From Denitromonas iodatirespirans (GTDB lineage Bacteria; Pseudomonadota; Gammaproteobacteria; Burkholderiales; Rhodocyclaceae): a stretch of DNA of 64,000 nucleotides. Under the pieces are notes generated by a model that saw only the letters and a list, made by a program, of their open reading frames with translations, was not told the origin of the DNA and did no database searches. Location of the stretch: NCBI RefSeq assembly GCF_018524365.1, contig NZ_JAEKFT010000004.1, positions 62,001 to 126,000 on the forward strand, read 5' to 3'. Shown here piece by piece: positions 40,145-49,783 of the stretch (positions are counted from its first letter, which is position 1; the number at the start of each line of letters is the position of its first letter). The position numbers and the translations under genes were made by a program.

Positions 40145-41671
40145 TCAGTGCCCCTTGTCCGCGGCGGCGGCCGGATCGGCCTTTTCCATCTTGAGGATCA
40201 CGAATTCGCCATCGCCGCGATCCTCGAAGGTAAAGCGCAGCGGCTCGCCGGGCAGCAGGCCCTTGGCCACCTCGGCCGAGTCGAGCCCGAAATCCATGGT
40301 CATTGCCGGCCACTTCAACGCAGGAATCGCCTCGTGGTTCATCGACACGCTGTTCGACGCCGCGTCGAGCGCATCGATGCTGCCCACCGCCTCGTAGGTC
40401 TTGGCTGCCGCCTTGGCCGTCTCCGGCGCGGAGAAGGTCGCCAGCGCCGCCTTCAGGTTGCTCTCGGCATCGATCAGGAAGTTCGCCGCCACCACCACGT
40501 CGTCACCCTCGGCGAGCCCGTCGACAATCTCGACATGCTCGCGCCCGCGCTGCCCGACCGTCACCGGCTGGGGCTTGAAGCGTCCCTCGCCGGCCACCCG
40601 CAGCACCACCTGGCGCTCGCCGGTATCGATCAGCGCCGAGCGGGGCACCGTCAGGCGCGGCGCAGCACCACCGTCGGCCAGCTCGACATGAACGAACATG
40701 CCCGGGCGCAACAGGCCATCCCGGTTGTCCAGTTCCAGGCGCACCGGCGTCGTGCGCGTCGCCGCGTTGAGTGTCGGATAAAGATAGGTCACCTTCGCCG
40801 CGAAGCGCTGGGCCGGAAAGGCCTCGACCTGCACCTGTGCCACCTGGCCGACTTTGACCCGGGCCAGATCCTGCTCATACACATCGGCGATCACCCATAC
40901 GGTGCTCAGGTCGGCAATGCGATAGATCGCCATGCCGGGCGAAAAGCGCATGCCCTCCACCGCCTTCTTGTCGAGCACCACCCCGTTCGCCGGCGAGGTG
41001 AAGGTGATGTTGGCCGCGTCGGCTCCGCCGCCACTCACCTGCCAGTGGCGCAAGCGTTCGCGCGCTGCCGCGAGCAGGCGGCGGGCACTCTCGCGCGCCA
41101 CCGGATCGGCCTGCCCGGCCTCGACCAGGCGTTCGGCAATCTCCATCTCCTTGCGCGCCGACACCAGCTCCGGGCTGTAGACCGTGAACAAGGCCTGGCC
41201 ACGCTTGACCGGATCGCCGCTGGCATTCACGTGCAGCCGTTCGATCCAGCCTTCGAAGCGCGGTGACACGTCGTGGATGGCACGCTCGTTGATCTCGACC
41301 CGACCGACCGCGCGCAAGGCGGCGTCGAGTGGCTGGACCTGCGCCTTTGCCGTCTTGACACCGAGCGTCTGCAGCCGCGCCGGGCTGACCGCGACTGCCC
41401 CGCTGTCGTCGGGCGCCTCGTCGGCATAGACCGGGATGTAGTCCATGCCCATCGAGTCCTTCTTGGGCGTGGGCGAGGTGTCCGGCAGCCCCATCGGGTT
41501 GCGGTAATAGAGGATCTTGCGTTCGCCAGCAGACGTGTCGGCCGCTGCCGGCGCGGCAGCCTGAGCGTGGACATCGCCCACAGCCGGCAAAAGGCCGGAC
41601 TGGGCAAGGTAATAACCACCGGCTGCGGCAGCGGCAGCGACGACGAGGGCGAAGAATGAGGCGCGTTTCAC
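40145..41671 (-). CDS. cusB: CusB-like adaptor with C-terminal CusF-like domain
   Basis: The product is 508 residues. An N-terminal anchor or signal (FFALVVAAAAAAGGYYLA) precedes a heavy-metal-binding motif (YYRNPMGLPDTSPTPKKDSM), then the split lipoyl and beta-barrel adaptor domains (FEGWIERLHVNASGDPVKRG). From about residue 420 it carries a CusF-like copper-binding domain (VSMNHEAIPALKWPAMTMDF). The fused CusF domain can hand copper(I) straight to the pump. It overlaps cusC by 4 bases. Confidence 0.9.
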   Translation of the reverse strand: MKRASFFALVVAAAAAAGGYYLAQSGLLPAVGDVHAQAAAPAAADTSAGERKILYYRNPMGLPDTSPTPKKDSMGMDYIPVYADEAPDDSGAVAVSPARLQTLGVKTAKAQVQPLDAALRAVGRVEINERAIHDVSPRFEGWIERLHVNASGDPVKRGQALFTVYSPELVSARKEMEIAERLVEAGQADPVARESARRLLAAARERLRHWQVSGGGADAANITFTSPANGVVLDKKAVEGMRFSPGMAIYRIADLSTVWVIADVYEQDLARVKVGQVAQVQVEAFPAQRFAAKVTYLYPTLNAATRTTPVRLELDNRDGLLRPGMFVHVELADGGAAPRLTVPRSALIDTGERQVVLRVAGEGRFKPQPVTVGQRGREHVEIVDGLAEGDDVVVAANFLIDAESNLKAALATFSAPETAKAAAKTYEAVGSIDALDAASNSVSMNHEAIPALKWPAMTMDFGLDSAEVAKGLLPGEPLRFTFEDRGDGEFVILKMEKADPAAAADKGH

Positions 41672-42954
41672 AGGGGCGCTCCGGTCAGTTGTTCCAATTC
41701 AGTCGCCCGCACGAAGCGGTCGACCTCGGCATCGAGCAGGGCCAATCGGGTCCGCAGGATCTGGCGCTCGGCCTCGATCACGGTATTGAAGTTCACCCGG
41801 CCGGTCTCGTAACCGGCCTCGGCCGCGGCATAGGCCGCTTCGGCCTGCGGCAGCAGTGTGTCGCGCAGCAGGCGGGCCTTGTCGCGGCTGGCTTCGAAAC
41901 CGGCCCACGATGCGCCGATACGCCCTTCCAGCGCCAGCCGGCCGGCCTCGATCCGCTCCTCGGCGGCATCGCGCATGCGCTCGGCCTCGCGTTCGCGGGC
42001 TCGGCGGGCCGATTGCTGAAGCGGAATGGCGACTTCGAACATCACGTCCCAGCTGTCGGTGCCGCTGCGCGGCCGGTTGTTGGTGAGCGCGAACGCCATG
42101 TCCGGATAGCGATCCCGGTAGGTCAGGTCGCGGGTATGTTCCGTCGCCTGCCGGTCGGCGCGAAGCCGGGCCAGCTCGGGCGAATGCGCATCCATGCGGG
42201 CGCGCAGGTCGGCCAAATTCAACCGCTCGGGCATGGCAGGCAGCGCCTCGGGGACGGCGAGCGGCGCATCGGCCGACCGCGCCAGCGCGGCATTGAGGCT
42301 GGCGGCGGCATCGCGTTCGCGTCGGGTGACATCCAGCAAGTCGACACGCAGCGCCGAGATCTCACTCTGAACGCGGATCGCGTCCTGCTGGGGGACCAGC
42401 CCGACGCCATAGCGGGTCAACACGATCGGTTCGAGCGCGCCGAGCAGGCTCAACGTCCCTTCCAGGATCCGGCGCTGGCCGGCCGCCTGGTAGTACCGCG
42501 CGAAGGCGGTCTTGACCTGAGCTTCGATCCCGACGCGCGCGCCGACCACATCCGCTTCCGCCAGGCCGGCCCGCGCCTCGGCGACCGCCGCACGCAGGTC
42601 GCGTTTGCCAGGAAACGGTACGGCCTGAATGACGCGGTACCGGGTCTGGCCGACCTCGCCGGGAATCAACGATGCACCGCGCCTGGACATGGTGTTGGTG
42701 GCATCCATGAGTTCGAGCTGGAAGCGCGGATCAGGCAAGGCGCCGGCGGGCTCGATCCGCGCCTGCGCGGCCTGAGCCTCATGGCCACGAGCGGCCAGCG
42801 ACGGGTTTTGCGCAACGGCATGGTCGATGAGTGCCTGCAGGTCGCTGCCGAGCGGGGCGTCGCCGGCCAGCGCCGGCCCGGCCAGCAAGGGGACGAGCGC
42901 GAGCGCAAGCATGCGCAGGCCGCGCCGGCCGCGCACCGGATGAAGAGGAGGCAT
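41668..42954 (-). CDS. cusC: CusC/CzcC-like outer membrane efflux channel
   Basis: The 428-residue TolC-like protein has a signal peptide (MLALALVPLLAGPALAG) and two OEP repeats rich in Ala, Arg and Glu helices; GYETGRVNFNTVIEAERQIL is characteristic of CzcC/CusC channels. It has no lipobox, so it is not a lipoprotein. The ATG at 42954 follows GGAG; an upstream in-frame ATG at 42996 adds 14 residues. It is the second gene of the cusFCBA operon. Confidence 0.88.
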   Translation of the reverse strand: MPPLHPVRGRRGLRMLALALVPLLAGPALAGDAPLGSDLQALIDHAVAQNPSLAARGHEAQAAQARIEPAGALPDPRFQLELMDATNTMSRRGASLIPGEVGQTRYRVIQAVPFPGKRDLRAAVAEARAGLAEADVVGARVGIEAQVKTAFARYYQAAGQRRILEGTLSLLGALEPIVLTRYGVGLVPQQDAIRVQSEISALRVDLLDVTRRERDAAASLNAALARSADAPLAVPEALPAMPERLNLADLRARMDAHSPELARLRADRQATEHTRDLTYRDRYPDMAFALTNNRPRSGTDSWDVMFEVAIPLQQSARRAREREAERMRDAAEERIEAGRLALEGRIGASWAGFEASRDKARLLRDTLLPQAEAAYAAAEAGYETGRVNFNTVIEAERQILRTRLALLDAEVDRFVRATELEQLTGAPL

Positions 42955-43016
42955 GGAAGGCTCCGGGTTCGGGGAGTCGATCCGGGCGAGCTGCAAGGCC
43001 CACCCGAAGACGGAAG

Positions 43017-43349
43017 TTACTGGGCCGCTTCCATGCTGGTGACCGTCAGCTTGCCGTCGCGATCCTCGGCGAGGAAGCGCACTTTGTCGCCCGGCTTGTG
43101 GTTCTTGAGCATCGCGCCATCGGCCCGGAAGGTCATGGTCATGGCGCCCATGCCAAGGTTGTGCAGCGGCCCGTGCTTGATGGTCACCTGCCCCTTGCCC
43201 GCATCGAGCTTCTTGATCTCGCCATCGGACATCTGGGCATGCTGCTCAGCCATGGGCATGGCACCATGGCCATGCCCCGAGCCAGCCATGGCCGGAACTG
43301 AGGCCCCGAGGGCAAGGAAAGAGGCAGCGACGGCAAAAAGGCGTTTCAT
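43017..43349 (-). CDS. cusF: CusF-like periplasmic copper chaperone
   Basis: A 110-residue protein with a signal peptide (LFAVAASFLALGASVPAMA) and the CusF OB-fold: VTIKHGPLHNLGMGAMTMTF holds the His and Met copper ligands, and GDKVRFLAEDRDGKLTVTSM the last strands. A short His/Met stretch (GSGHGHGAMPMAEQHAQM) follows the signal. It delivers copper(I) to the efflux pump. It is the first gene of the operon and lies 82 bases after a perfect operator. Confidence 0.92.
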   Translation of the reverse strand: MKRLFAVAASFLALGASVPAMAGSGHGHGAMPMAEQHAQMSDGEIKKLDAGKGQVTIKHGPLHNLGMGAMTMTFRADGAMLKNHKPGDKVRFLAEDRDGKLTVTSMEAAQ

Positions 43350-43430
43350 GTTCAGGACTCCAAGATGAGTTAAGCAACAACCGAATGACATGGAGTATGT
43401 CGGGCACTGGCCGTCACCCGGCTGACGCGA

Positions 43431-43450
43431 AGATGACATTCCTGTCATCT
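43431..43450 (-). promoter_or_regulatory. CusR-type copper operator, copy 3 (perfect palindrome)
   Basis: AGATGACATTCCTGTCATCT is a perfect 8-4-8 inverted repeat, close to the E. coli CusR box as I remember it (AATGACA-n-TGTCATT). It lies 82 bases before cusF. A second, weaker dyad CGTCA-n6-TGACG is at 43412-43427. Confidence 0.7.
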
Positions 43451-43467
43451 TTCTCCGCATTCGCGGA

Positions 43468-44193
43468 TCAATGAACGTGCGATTTGCCGTCGGCATGGAC
43501 ATGCGTCTTTCCGCCTGGCTTGGGAGCGGCGCTGACCGGCTCAACCGGCGCCGGAACCTCGGGTGCCGCCGGTTGAGCGTGGTGGTCCCCCACGGGATGG
43601 TGATCGTCGTCCGCCGTCGGATGCTTGTGCCCCCCCTCCGCCGAATCGTGATGCTCGTCCATCATGTGCTCGTCACCACCGTGCGAATGCCCGTCGCTGG
43701 CTGCAACCACGGCCGCATACTGCTCGCCCCCCATGGACGGCATGCGCTGCAAAAAGGCCACCATGTCCCAGATGTGCTCATCGGCCATGCTCTTGCCCCA
43801 GGCCGGCATGCCGGACCCCTTGATGCCGTGTTTGATCGTCCAGAAGGCGACGGCCGGGTCGGGCGCAGCGGCGGTCAGGTCCGGCGGCACCGGGTACAGC
43901 CCTTCACTCAGTTCGGTCGGACCGCTACCCGGTCTCAGGTGACAGCTGACACACATCGCGGCATAGTTGCCCGCGCCACGCCGCACTCGTTCATCGTCGT
44001 CCAGCGCAGGCACGTCGATGCCCGCCGCGCTGGCGGCGACCGCGCGCGAACGGGCCAGTTCGAAGAAACCGAACACCGCCTCGCTGTGCGGCTCGTCGGC
44101 CGCCACGCTGACCGCCCCCGTCATCACCACACCGGCACCGGCGACGCCCAGACCTGCAAGCGCCGTCAGCGCACCCAGCACGAATCGATTCAT
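43468..44193 (-). CDS. Cytochrome c with long His-rich tail
   Basis: The 241-residue product has a signal anchor (FVLGALTALAGLGVAGAGVVM), one haem site CVSCH (about 82-86) and a candidate distal Met in GSGMPAWG. From about residue 165 it has a tail with many His in short groups (GHSHGGDEHMMDEHHD, DDDHHPVGDHHAQP, THVHADGKSHVH). Such tails bind metals, so a copper-sensing or copper-buffering cytochrome is plausible. It is divergent from the cusRS-like genes, with an operator copy in the 146-base gap. Confidence 0.85.
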   Translation of the reverse strand: MNRFVLGALTALAGLGVAGAGVVMTGAVSVAADEPHSEAVFGFFELARSRAVAASAAGIDVPALDDDERVRRGAGNYAAMCVSCHLRPGSGPTELSEGLYPVPPDLTAAAPDPAVAFWTIKHGIKGSGMPAWGKSMADEHIWDMVAFLQRMPSMGGEQYAAVVAASDGHSHGGDEHMMDEHHDSAEGGHKHPTADDDHHPVGDHHAQPAAPEVPAPVEPVSAAPKPGGKTHVHADGKSHVH

Positions 44194-44261
44194 TAGACTT
44201 TCCCCATTTGACACTAAGCGACTGAGCATGCAGACACGTGGTCGACTTCAAACTGACCGTC

Positions 44262-44281
44262 AGATTACATCTTCGTTATCT
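44262..44281. promoter_or_regulatory. CusR-type copper operator, copy 4 (divergent promoter)
   Basis: AGATTACATCTTCGTTATCT matches the other three copies in layout, and its half-sites are near inverted repeats. It sits in the gap between the His-tailed cytochrome and cusR and could serve both. Confidence 0.5.
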
Positions 44282-44339
44282 TTCCTCGGCGAAGAAACCC
44301 ATGGGGCACAATGAAACCTTCTGATTCGGGAGGCGAACC

Positions 44340-45023
44340 ATGCGCATCCTCATCGTCGAAGACGAGGCCAAGACCGGTGATTACCTCAAACAGGGGCTCA
44401 CCGAGTCCGGCTATGTCGTCGACCTGGCCCGCGACGGCATGGACGGCCTGCATCTGGCACTGACCGGCGACTACGACCTGGTGATTCTCGACGTCATGCT
44501 GCCCAAGCTCGACGGCTGGCAGGTGTTGGAGACCGTTCGCCGCAGCGGACGGGACTTGCCAGTGCTATTCCTGACCGCCCGTGACCAGGTCGAGGATCGG
44601 GTCAAGGGCCTGGAACTCGGCGCCGACGACTACCTGGTCAAGCCCTTTGCCTTCGCCGAGCTGCTCGCGCGGGTGCGCACGCTCTTCCGCCGCGGACGCA
44701 ATGGCACCGAACCGACCACGCTGGGCGCCGCCGATCTGGAACTGGATCTGCTGCGCCGGCGGGTAACCCGCGGCGGCCGGCGGATCGACCTCACCGCCAA
44801 GGAATTCAGCCTGCTCGAACTGCTCCTGCGCCGCCAGGGCGAGGTGCTGCCACGCTCGCTGATCGCCTCGCAGGTGTGGGACATGAATTTCGATTCGGAC
44901 ACCAACGTGATCGAGGTGGCGGTGCGCCGCCTACGTGCCAAGGTGGACGACCCCTTCGAACCCAAGCTGATCCATACCGTGCGCGGCATGGGCTACGTCC
45001 TGGAGGCGCCCGACGCCGCATGA
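44340..45023 (+). CDS. cusR: CusR/CopR-like response regulator
   Basis: An OmpR-type regulator of 227 residues: receiver with acceptor D51 ([13 protein letters not shown]) and K102-region VKPF, and a C-terminal winged helix ([20 protein letters not shown], then [17 protein letters not shown]). Motif [15 protein letters not shown] is typical of the CusR/CopR group. It should bind the GATGACA-type inverted repeats found four times here. Its stop overlaps the kinase start. Confidence 0.92.
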   Translation: MRILIVEDEAKTGDYLKQGLTESGYVVDLARDGMDGLHLALTGDYDLVILDVMLPKLDGWQVLETVRRSGRDLPVLFLTARDQVEDRVKGLELGADDYLVKPFAFAELLARVRTLFRRGRNGTEPTTLGAADLELDLLRRRVTRGGRRIDLTAKEFSLLELLLRRQGEVLPRSLIASQVWDMNFDSDTNVIEVAVRRLRAKVDDPFEPKLIHTVRGMGYVLEAPDAA

Positions 45024-46408
45024 GCCGCCACGCCTCGCTCACCGCGCGCCTCACCCTGCTCTTTGCCGCCGCCTCGAGCGCGGTGCTGCTCGCCCTCGGT
45101 CTGGTCATCGGCTCGGCCATGGAACGCCATTTCGAGGAGCAGGATGTCGACATCCTGTCGGCCAAGCTGGGGCTGATCGCCCATACCCTCCAGCAGCACC
45201 TGGGGGCCAAGCTACCCGAGCCGCTGCCGCCGATGCTCTCACATACCTTCATCGGCCACGAGGCCATGTCGGTGCGGGTGCTCGACGCCGACCAGGCACC
45301 GGTATTCGAGGCGGGTGACGCCCACTTCCCTGCCATGGCGCCCTTCCCCACGTCTGATGGCGGAGACGCGCGTCCCTTCGTCTGGACGCAGCAGGACACG
45401 GTGTACCGGGGGCTGGCCACACGCATCACCTTGCCCACGCAACCCGCCCGAGCGCTGACGGTGGCCGTGGCGATCGACATCGCCCACCACATCCAGTTCA
45501 TGAACGCGTTCTCCTATACCTTGTGGGCTTTCGTGCTGGGCGCGGCTGCGCTGAGCGGGCTGCTCGGCTGGGTGGCCGCCCGGCGCGGACTCGCCCCACT
45601 GGCCGCGGTGGCGGCGCGCACCGCCTCGATCACCGCGCAACGGCTCGACGAGCGCCTGCCCGACGTCCAGCTGCCCGAAGAGTTGCGAACGCTGGTGGCC
45701 AGCCTCAACGCCATGCTGGCCCGGCTGCAGGAGGCATTCGCCCGCTTGTCGGACTTTTCCTCCGACCTCGCCCATGAGCTTCGCACCCCGATCAGCAACC
45801 TGATGACGCAGACCCAGGTGGCGCTGTCCCGGGAGCGCCCGGCCGAGGACTACCGGGAGATCCTCGCCTCGAATGCCGAGGAATTCGAGCGCCTCTCGAA
45901 GATGATCGCGGACATGCTCTTTCTGGCCAAATCGGAACACGGTCTGGTCATTCCCAACCGGGAGGCGGTCGACCTGCGCGCCGAGATGGCGGCGCTGTTC
46001 GATTTCTATGATGCGCTGGCCGAGGAAAAGGCGATCCGCCTAGTCATGAGCGGACAGGCCTCGGTGACCGGAGACCGCCTGATGCTGCGCCGCGCCTTGT
46101 CGAACCTGCTGTCCAACGCCGTGCGCCACGCATCGCCGGGCAGCACGGTCGACGTGGCGATTGAAACGGGTCACGACGGCGCCAGGGTACGCGTGCGCAA
46201 TGCGGGCGACACCGTGCCGGCAGAGGCCCTGACACGCGTGTTCGAACGCTTCTACCGTGCCGACCCGGCCCGCCGCCACACCAGCGAGGGCGCCGGGTTG
46301 GGTCTGGCGATCACCCGCTCGATCGTCCTCGCCCATGGCGGGCGGATCGACGCCGACTCCGCCGACGGGGCAACCACCTTCACCATCCGCCTGCCAGCTT
46401 CCCCGTGA
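45020..46408 (+). CDS. cusS: CusS-like sensor histidine kinase
   Basis: A 462-residue kinase with membrane helices at about 10-32 and 163-185, a periplasmic sensor between them, HAMP, HisKA with H252 ([13 protein letters not shown]) and a HATPase with [12 protein letters not shown]. This is the CusS/CopS layout for periplasmic copper sensing. The periplasmic loop has several His and Met ([19 protein letters not shown]) that could be ligands. Its stop abuts the convergent pepN stop in a TGATCA at 46406-46411. Confidence 0.92.
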   Translation: MSRHASLTARLTLLFAAASSAVLLALGLVIGSAMERHFEEQDVDILSAKLGLIAHTLQQHLGAKLPEPLPPMLSHTFIGHEAMSVRVLDADQAPVFEAGDAHFPAMAPFPTSDGGDARPFVWTQQDTVYRGLATRITLPTQPARALTVAVAIDIAHHIQFMNAFSYTLWAFVLGAAALSGLLGWVAARRGLAPLAAVAARTASITAQRLDERLPDVQLPEELRTLVASLNAMLARLQEAFARLSDFSSDLAHELRTPISNLMTQTQVALSRERPAEDYREILASNAEEFERLSKMIADMLFLAKSEHGLVIPNREAVDLRAEMAALFDFYDALAEEKAIRLVMSGQASVTGDRLMLRRALSNLLSNAVRHASPGSTVDVAIETGHDGARVRVRNAGDTVPAEALTRVFERFYRADPARRHTSEGAGLGLAITRSIVLAHGGRIDADSADGATTFTIRLPASP

Positions 46409-49072
46409 TCAGGTGGCGTCGCCGAGCGCCTTCTCCAGCACCTCGCGCACATCTGCCGACAGCGCCTTGTCCGCCAACAGCGCCTTGATCTGCGCCTGCG
46501 CCGCGCTTTGCAGGGCCGGGGTGAGACGTCGCCAGTTCTCCAGCACCCGTGCCATGCGCGAGGCCACCTGCGGGTTGCGGCCGTTGAGGTCGCGGATGCG
46601 ATCGGCCCAGAAGCGGTAGCCGGCGCCGTCGGCGCGGTGGAATTCGGCCGGGTTGGCGCGGAAGTAGGCACCGAACAGCGCATAGATCTTGTTCGGATTG
46701 CTCAGGCTGAAGGCGGGGTGGCCCATCAGCGCTTCGATGCGTGCCAGCGCCGGTTGGGCCGAGTCGATCCAGCGCCAGGCACCGGCCTGGATGGCGAACC
46801 ACTTGTCCATCACCAGGGCGTCCTTGGCAAAGCGGCGCTCGAAGTCGGCCAGTGCGATCGCGGCCTCGGCGCTGGCCGGACTGTTGACCAGCGCGGCCAG
46901 GGCACCGAAACGGTCGGTCATGTGGCTCTCGCCGGTGGCGCGGGCCAGCGCCCGCTCGACGCCCTGGCTCACCCCGGCCGCACACAGGTAACGCAGCCCC
47001 AGGCTGCGCAGCGCGCGGCGGCCGGCGTCGGCCGGGTGGTAGCGGTAGTCGCCGGCGACTGCCAGGCGCGTGTCGAGCCCCAGCCAGCTGTCGGCCAGGC
47101 GCTCGCCGAGATGGCGCATCAGCACGATCAGCGCCCGGCGCAGGGCGACCGGATCGGCCGGGCTCATTTGCTCGAGCAGATAGGCTTCGGCCGGCAGCGT
47201 GAGCGCCACGGCACGGTAGGCCGGGTCGAGTTTTTCGTTGTGCAGCAAGGCGCCGAAGGCCGACATGAAGGGCTCGGGCACCTGCGGCAGCTCGCCCTTG
47301 GCGGCGTCGGCACTCATTGCCAGGATCACCCGCAGCATGTAGCGCTGGGCGGCATCCCAGCGGTTGAAGGGGTCCGAATCGTGGGCCATGCGGAAGGCCA
47401 GGCGGCGGTCGTCTTCCTCCAGTTCGAGGATCACCGGGGCGGAGAAACCGCGCAGCAGCGAGGGCACGGGTTCGGCGTCGATGCCTTCGAACACCAGCGT
47501 GGTCGTGGTGTCCTTGAGCTCGACCAGGCGGGTGGTGACGGTGCCGACGGCCTCGCCGGCCAGGGTCAGCGGCAGGTCGGCGCCCTTCGGGCCGATCAGG
47601 CCGAGCGCAACCGGAATGTGCAGTGGCGCGTCACCGTCCGGGCGCACTTGGGTGAGCGTGAGCGTGTATTGGCGCGCAGCGGCATCGAAGCGCCCCTCGG
47701 CACGCAGGCGCGGCGTGCCGCGCTGGCTGTACCAGCGCATGAACTGGTCGAGGTCCACGCCGTTGGCCTCGGACATGGCTTCGACGAAATCGTCGCAGGT
47801 CACCGCCTGGCCGTCGTGGTAGCTGAAGTACAGGTCCATGCCGTTGCGGAAGCCCTCGGCGCCGAGCAGGGTGTGCAGCATGCGGATCACCTCCGCGCCC
47901 TTCTCGTACACCGTGGCGGTGTAGAAGTTGTCGATGGCCTGGTATTCGTCCGGGCGGATCGGGTGGGCCATGGGGCCGGCGTCTTCGGGGAACTGGGCGG
48001 TACGCAGCACGCGCACGTCCTCGATGCGCTTGACCGCGCGGGCCGACTCGCCGCCGGCAGCAGCCAGCATGTCGGCCGAGAACTGCTGGTCGCGGAAGAC
48101 GGTGAGCCCTTCCTTGAGGGTGAGTTGGAACCAGTCGCGGCAGGTGACACGGTTGCCGGTCCAGTTGTGGAAGTACTCATGCGCCACCACGCTTTCGATG
48201 TGCTCGTAGTCGACATCGGTGGCGGTCTCGGGCTTGGCCAGCACGAACTTGGCGTTGAAGAGGTTGAGCCCCTTGTTCTCCATGGCGCCCATGTTGAAGT
48301 CGCTGACGGCGACGATCATGTAACGGTCGAGATCGAGCTCCAGGCCGAAGGTGGCTTCGTCCCAGCGCATCGAGTGCACCAGCGAGTCCATGGCATGGCC
48401 GGCGCGGTCGAGGTTGCCGTCTTCGACCCACACCTGCAGCAGCACCTCGCGGCCCGAGCGGGTGGTCTCGCGGCGTTCGAGCACCACCAGGTCGGCCGCC
48501 ACCAGGGCGAACAGGTAGCTGGGCTTGAGGAAGGGATCGTCCCACTTGGCGAAATGCCGACCATCGGCCAGATCGCCCGAATCGACGAGATTGCCGTTGG
48601 ACAGCAGGACCGGGAAGGCGGCCTTGTCGGCCTCCAGCGTGACGGTGAAACGCGCCATCACGTCCGGCCGGTCGGGGTAGGCGGTGATGCGGCGGAAGCC
48701 CTCGGCCTCGCACTGGGTGTAGAGCCCGCCCCCGGAATGGTAGAGGCCGGACAGCTCGGTGTTGGCCGACGGATCGCAGCGGGTGACGACCTCGACCACC
48801 GCTTCGTCGGCGTCGTCGGGCAGATCGATCTCGAGGCCGGTATCGGTCTCGCGCACCGTCTCGGCCGGCGCGCCGTCGATCGTCAGCGACAGGCGCTCCA
48901 GCCCTTCGGCCATCAGCACCAGCGGCCCCGTACCCTGACGGCGGCAGCGCATGCGGTTGCGCACCACGGTGGCCGTCGCATCGAGCGTGAAATACAGATC
49001 CACGGCCTCCACGGTCCACGCCAGGGGCTGGTAGTCGGTACGGCGGATGGTCGGGGCGTGTTCGGTTTTCAT
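46409..49072 (-). CDS. pepN: Aminopeptidase N
   Basis: An 887-residue M1 family metallopeptidase close in size to E. coli PepN. It has the exopeptidase motif GAMEN (262-266) and the zinc site HEYFH (298-302) with the following NWTGNR and downstream Glu. The long C-terminal helical region ends near GKALGD-like sequence. It removes N-terminal residues from peptides in the cytoplasm. The ATG at 49072 is preferred to one at 49180 since the family starts with the RTDYQPL strand. Confidence 0.95.
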   Translation of the reverse strand: MKTEHAPTIRRTDYQPLAWTVEAVDLYFTLDATATVVRNRMRCRRQGTGPLVLMAEGLERLSLTIDGAPAETVRETDTGLEIDLPDDADEAVVEVVTRCDPSANTELSGLYHSGGGLYTQCEAEGFRRITAYPDRPDVMARFTVTLEADKAAFPVLLSNGNLVDSGDLADGRHFAKWDDPFLKPSYLFALVAADLVVLERRETTRSGREVLLQVWVEDGNLDRAGHAMDSLVHSMRWDEATFGLELDLDRYMIVAVSDFNMGAMENKGLNLFNAKFVLAKPETATDVDYEHIESVVAHEYFHNWTGNRVTCRDWFQLTLKEGLTVFRDQQFSADMLAAAGGESARAVKRIEDVRVLRTAQFPEDAGPMAHPIRPDEYQAIDNFYTATVYEKGAEVIRMLHTLLGAEGFRNGMDLYFSYHDGQAVTCDDFVEAMSEANGVDLDQFMRWYSQRGTPRLRAEGRFDAAARQYTLTLTQVRPDGDAPLHIPVALGLIGPKGADLPLTLAGEAVGTVTTRLVELKDTTTTLVFEGIDAEPVPSLLRGFSAPVILELEEDDRRLAFRMAHDSDPFNRWDAAQRYMLRVILAMSADAAKGELPQVPEPFMSAFGALLHNEKLDPAYRAVALTLPAEAYLLEQMSPADPVALRRALIVLMRHLGERLADSWLGLDTRLAVAGDYRYHPADAGRRALRSLGLRYLCAAGVSQGVERALARATGESHMTDRFGALAALVNSPASAEAAIALADFERRFAKDALVMDKWFAIQAGAWRWIDSAQPALARIEALMGHPAFSLSNPNKIYALFGAYFRANPAEFHRADGAGYRFWADRIRDLNGRNPQVASRMARVLENWRRLTPALQSAAQAQIKALLADKALSADVREVLEKALGDAT

Positions 49073-49284
49073 GGGAGTCGCCTTGGCTGCGGCCGGAGGA
49101 ATCGGAAGACCTGCAGTGTACCGGCGCAGCCTTGCAAATGCAGCCGGCCGCTGACGATAGCAGCTGCCTATGCCGACCATTGGTCATTCCAATTTCATCC
49201 AGCCCGGTGGCACACCTATGTTGAGACTACCTTCCGGCAGTGTTTGGCCGGTTTGGCGCCATCCGATCAACAGGGAGAACGACC

Positions 49285-49710
49285 ATGCAACTCAAGGGAA
49301 GCAAGACCGAGGGCAATCTGAAAGCCGCGTTCGCCGGCGAATCGCAGGCCAACCGTCGCTATCTTTACTTTGCGAGCAAGGCCGACGTGGAGGGCTACAA
49401 CGATGTGGCCGCCGTGTTCCGTTCCACCGCCGAAGGCGAAACCGGCCATGCCCATGGCCACCTGGAATATCTGGAGGCCTGTGGCGACCCGGCCACCGGC
49501 CTGCCCTTCGGCAGCACATCCGACAACCTGGCCACCGCCATTGCCGGCGAAACCCACGAGTACACCGACATGTACCCCGGCATGGCCAAGGAAGCCCGCG
49601 ACGAAGGCTTCGACGAAATCGCCGACTGGTTCGAAACCCTGGCCAAGGCCGAGCGCAGCCACGCCAACAAGTTCCAGCGCACGCTCGACGAGGTCAAGGC
49701 CAACGCCTGA
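49285..49710 (+). CDS. Rubrerythrin-like diiron protein lacking rubredoxin domain
   Basis: The product is 141 residues. A four-helix ferritin-like bundle with the diiron ligands in [35 protein letters not shown] and [11 protein letters not shown] is complete, but the C-terminal CxxC rubredoxin domain is absent. It likely reduces hydrogen peroxide or protects against oxygen, with an outside electron donor. The ATG at 49285 follows GGGAG. The two genes downstream on the same strand are a common companion set. Confidence 0.9.
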   Translation: MQLKGSKTEGNLKAAFAGESQANRRYLYFASKADVEGYNDVAAVFRSTAEGETGHAHGHLEYLEACGDPATGLPFGSTSDNLATAIAGETHEYTDMYPGMAKEARDEGFDEIADWFETLAKAERSHANKFQRTLDEVKANA

Positions 49711-49783
49711 ACCTGCCCCGCCGGTCCGCCCATGCGCGGCGGCCGGCCCATTTTCTCCGCTCCCACTCACCACGAGGTGCCCC

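Noticed and set aside
43387-43401. GACAT-n5-ATGTC dyad before cusF as a separate operator
   Set aside because: Only 5-bp arms, unlike the four matching copper sites, and likely by chance.
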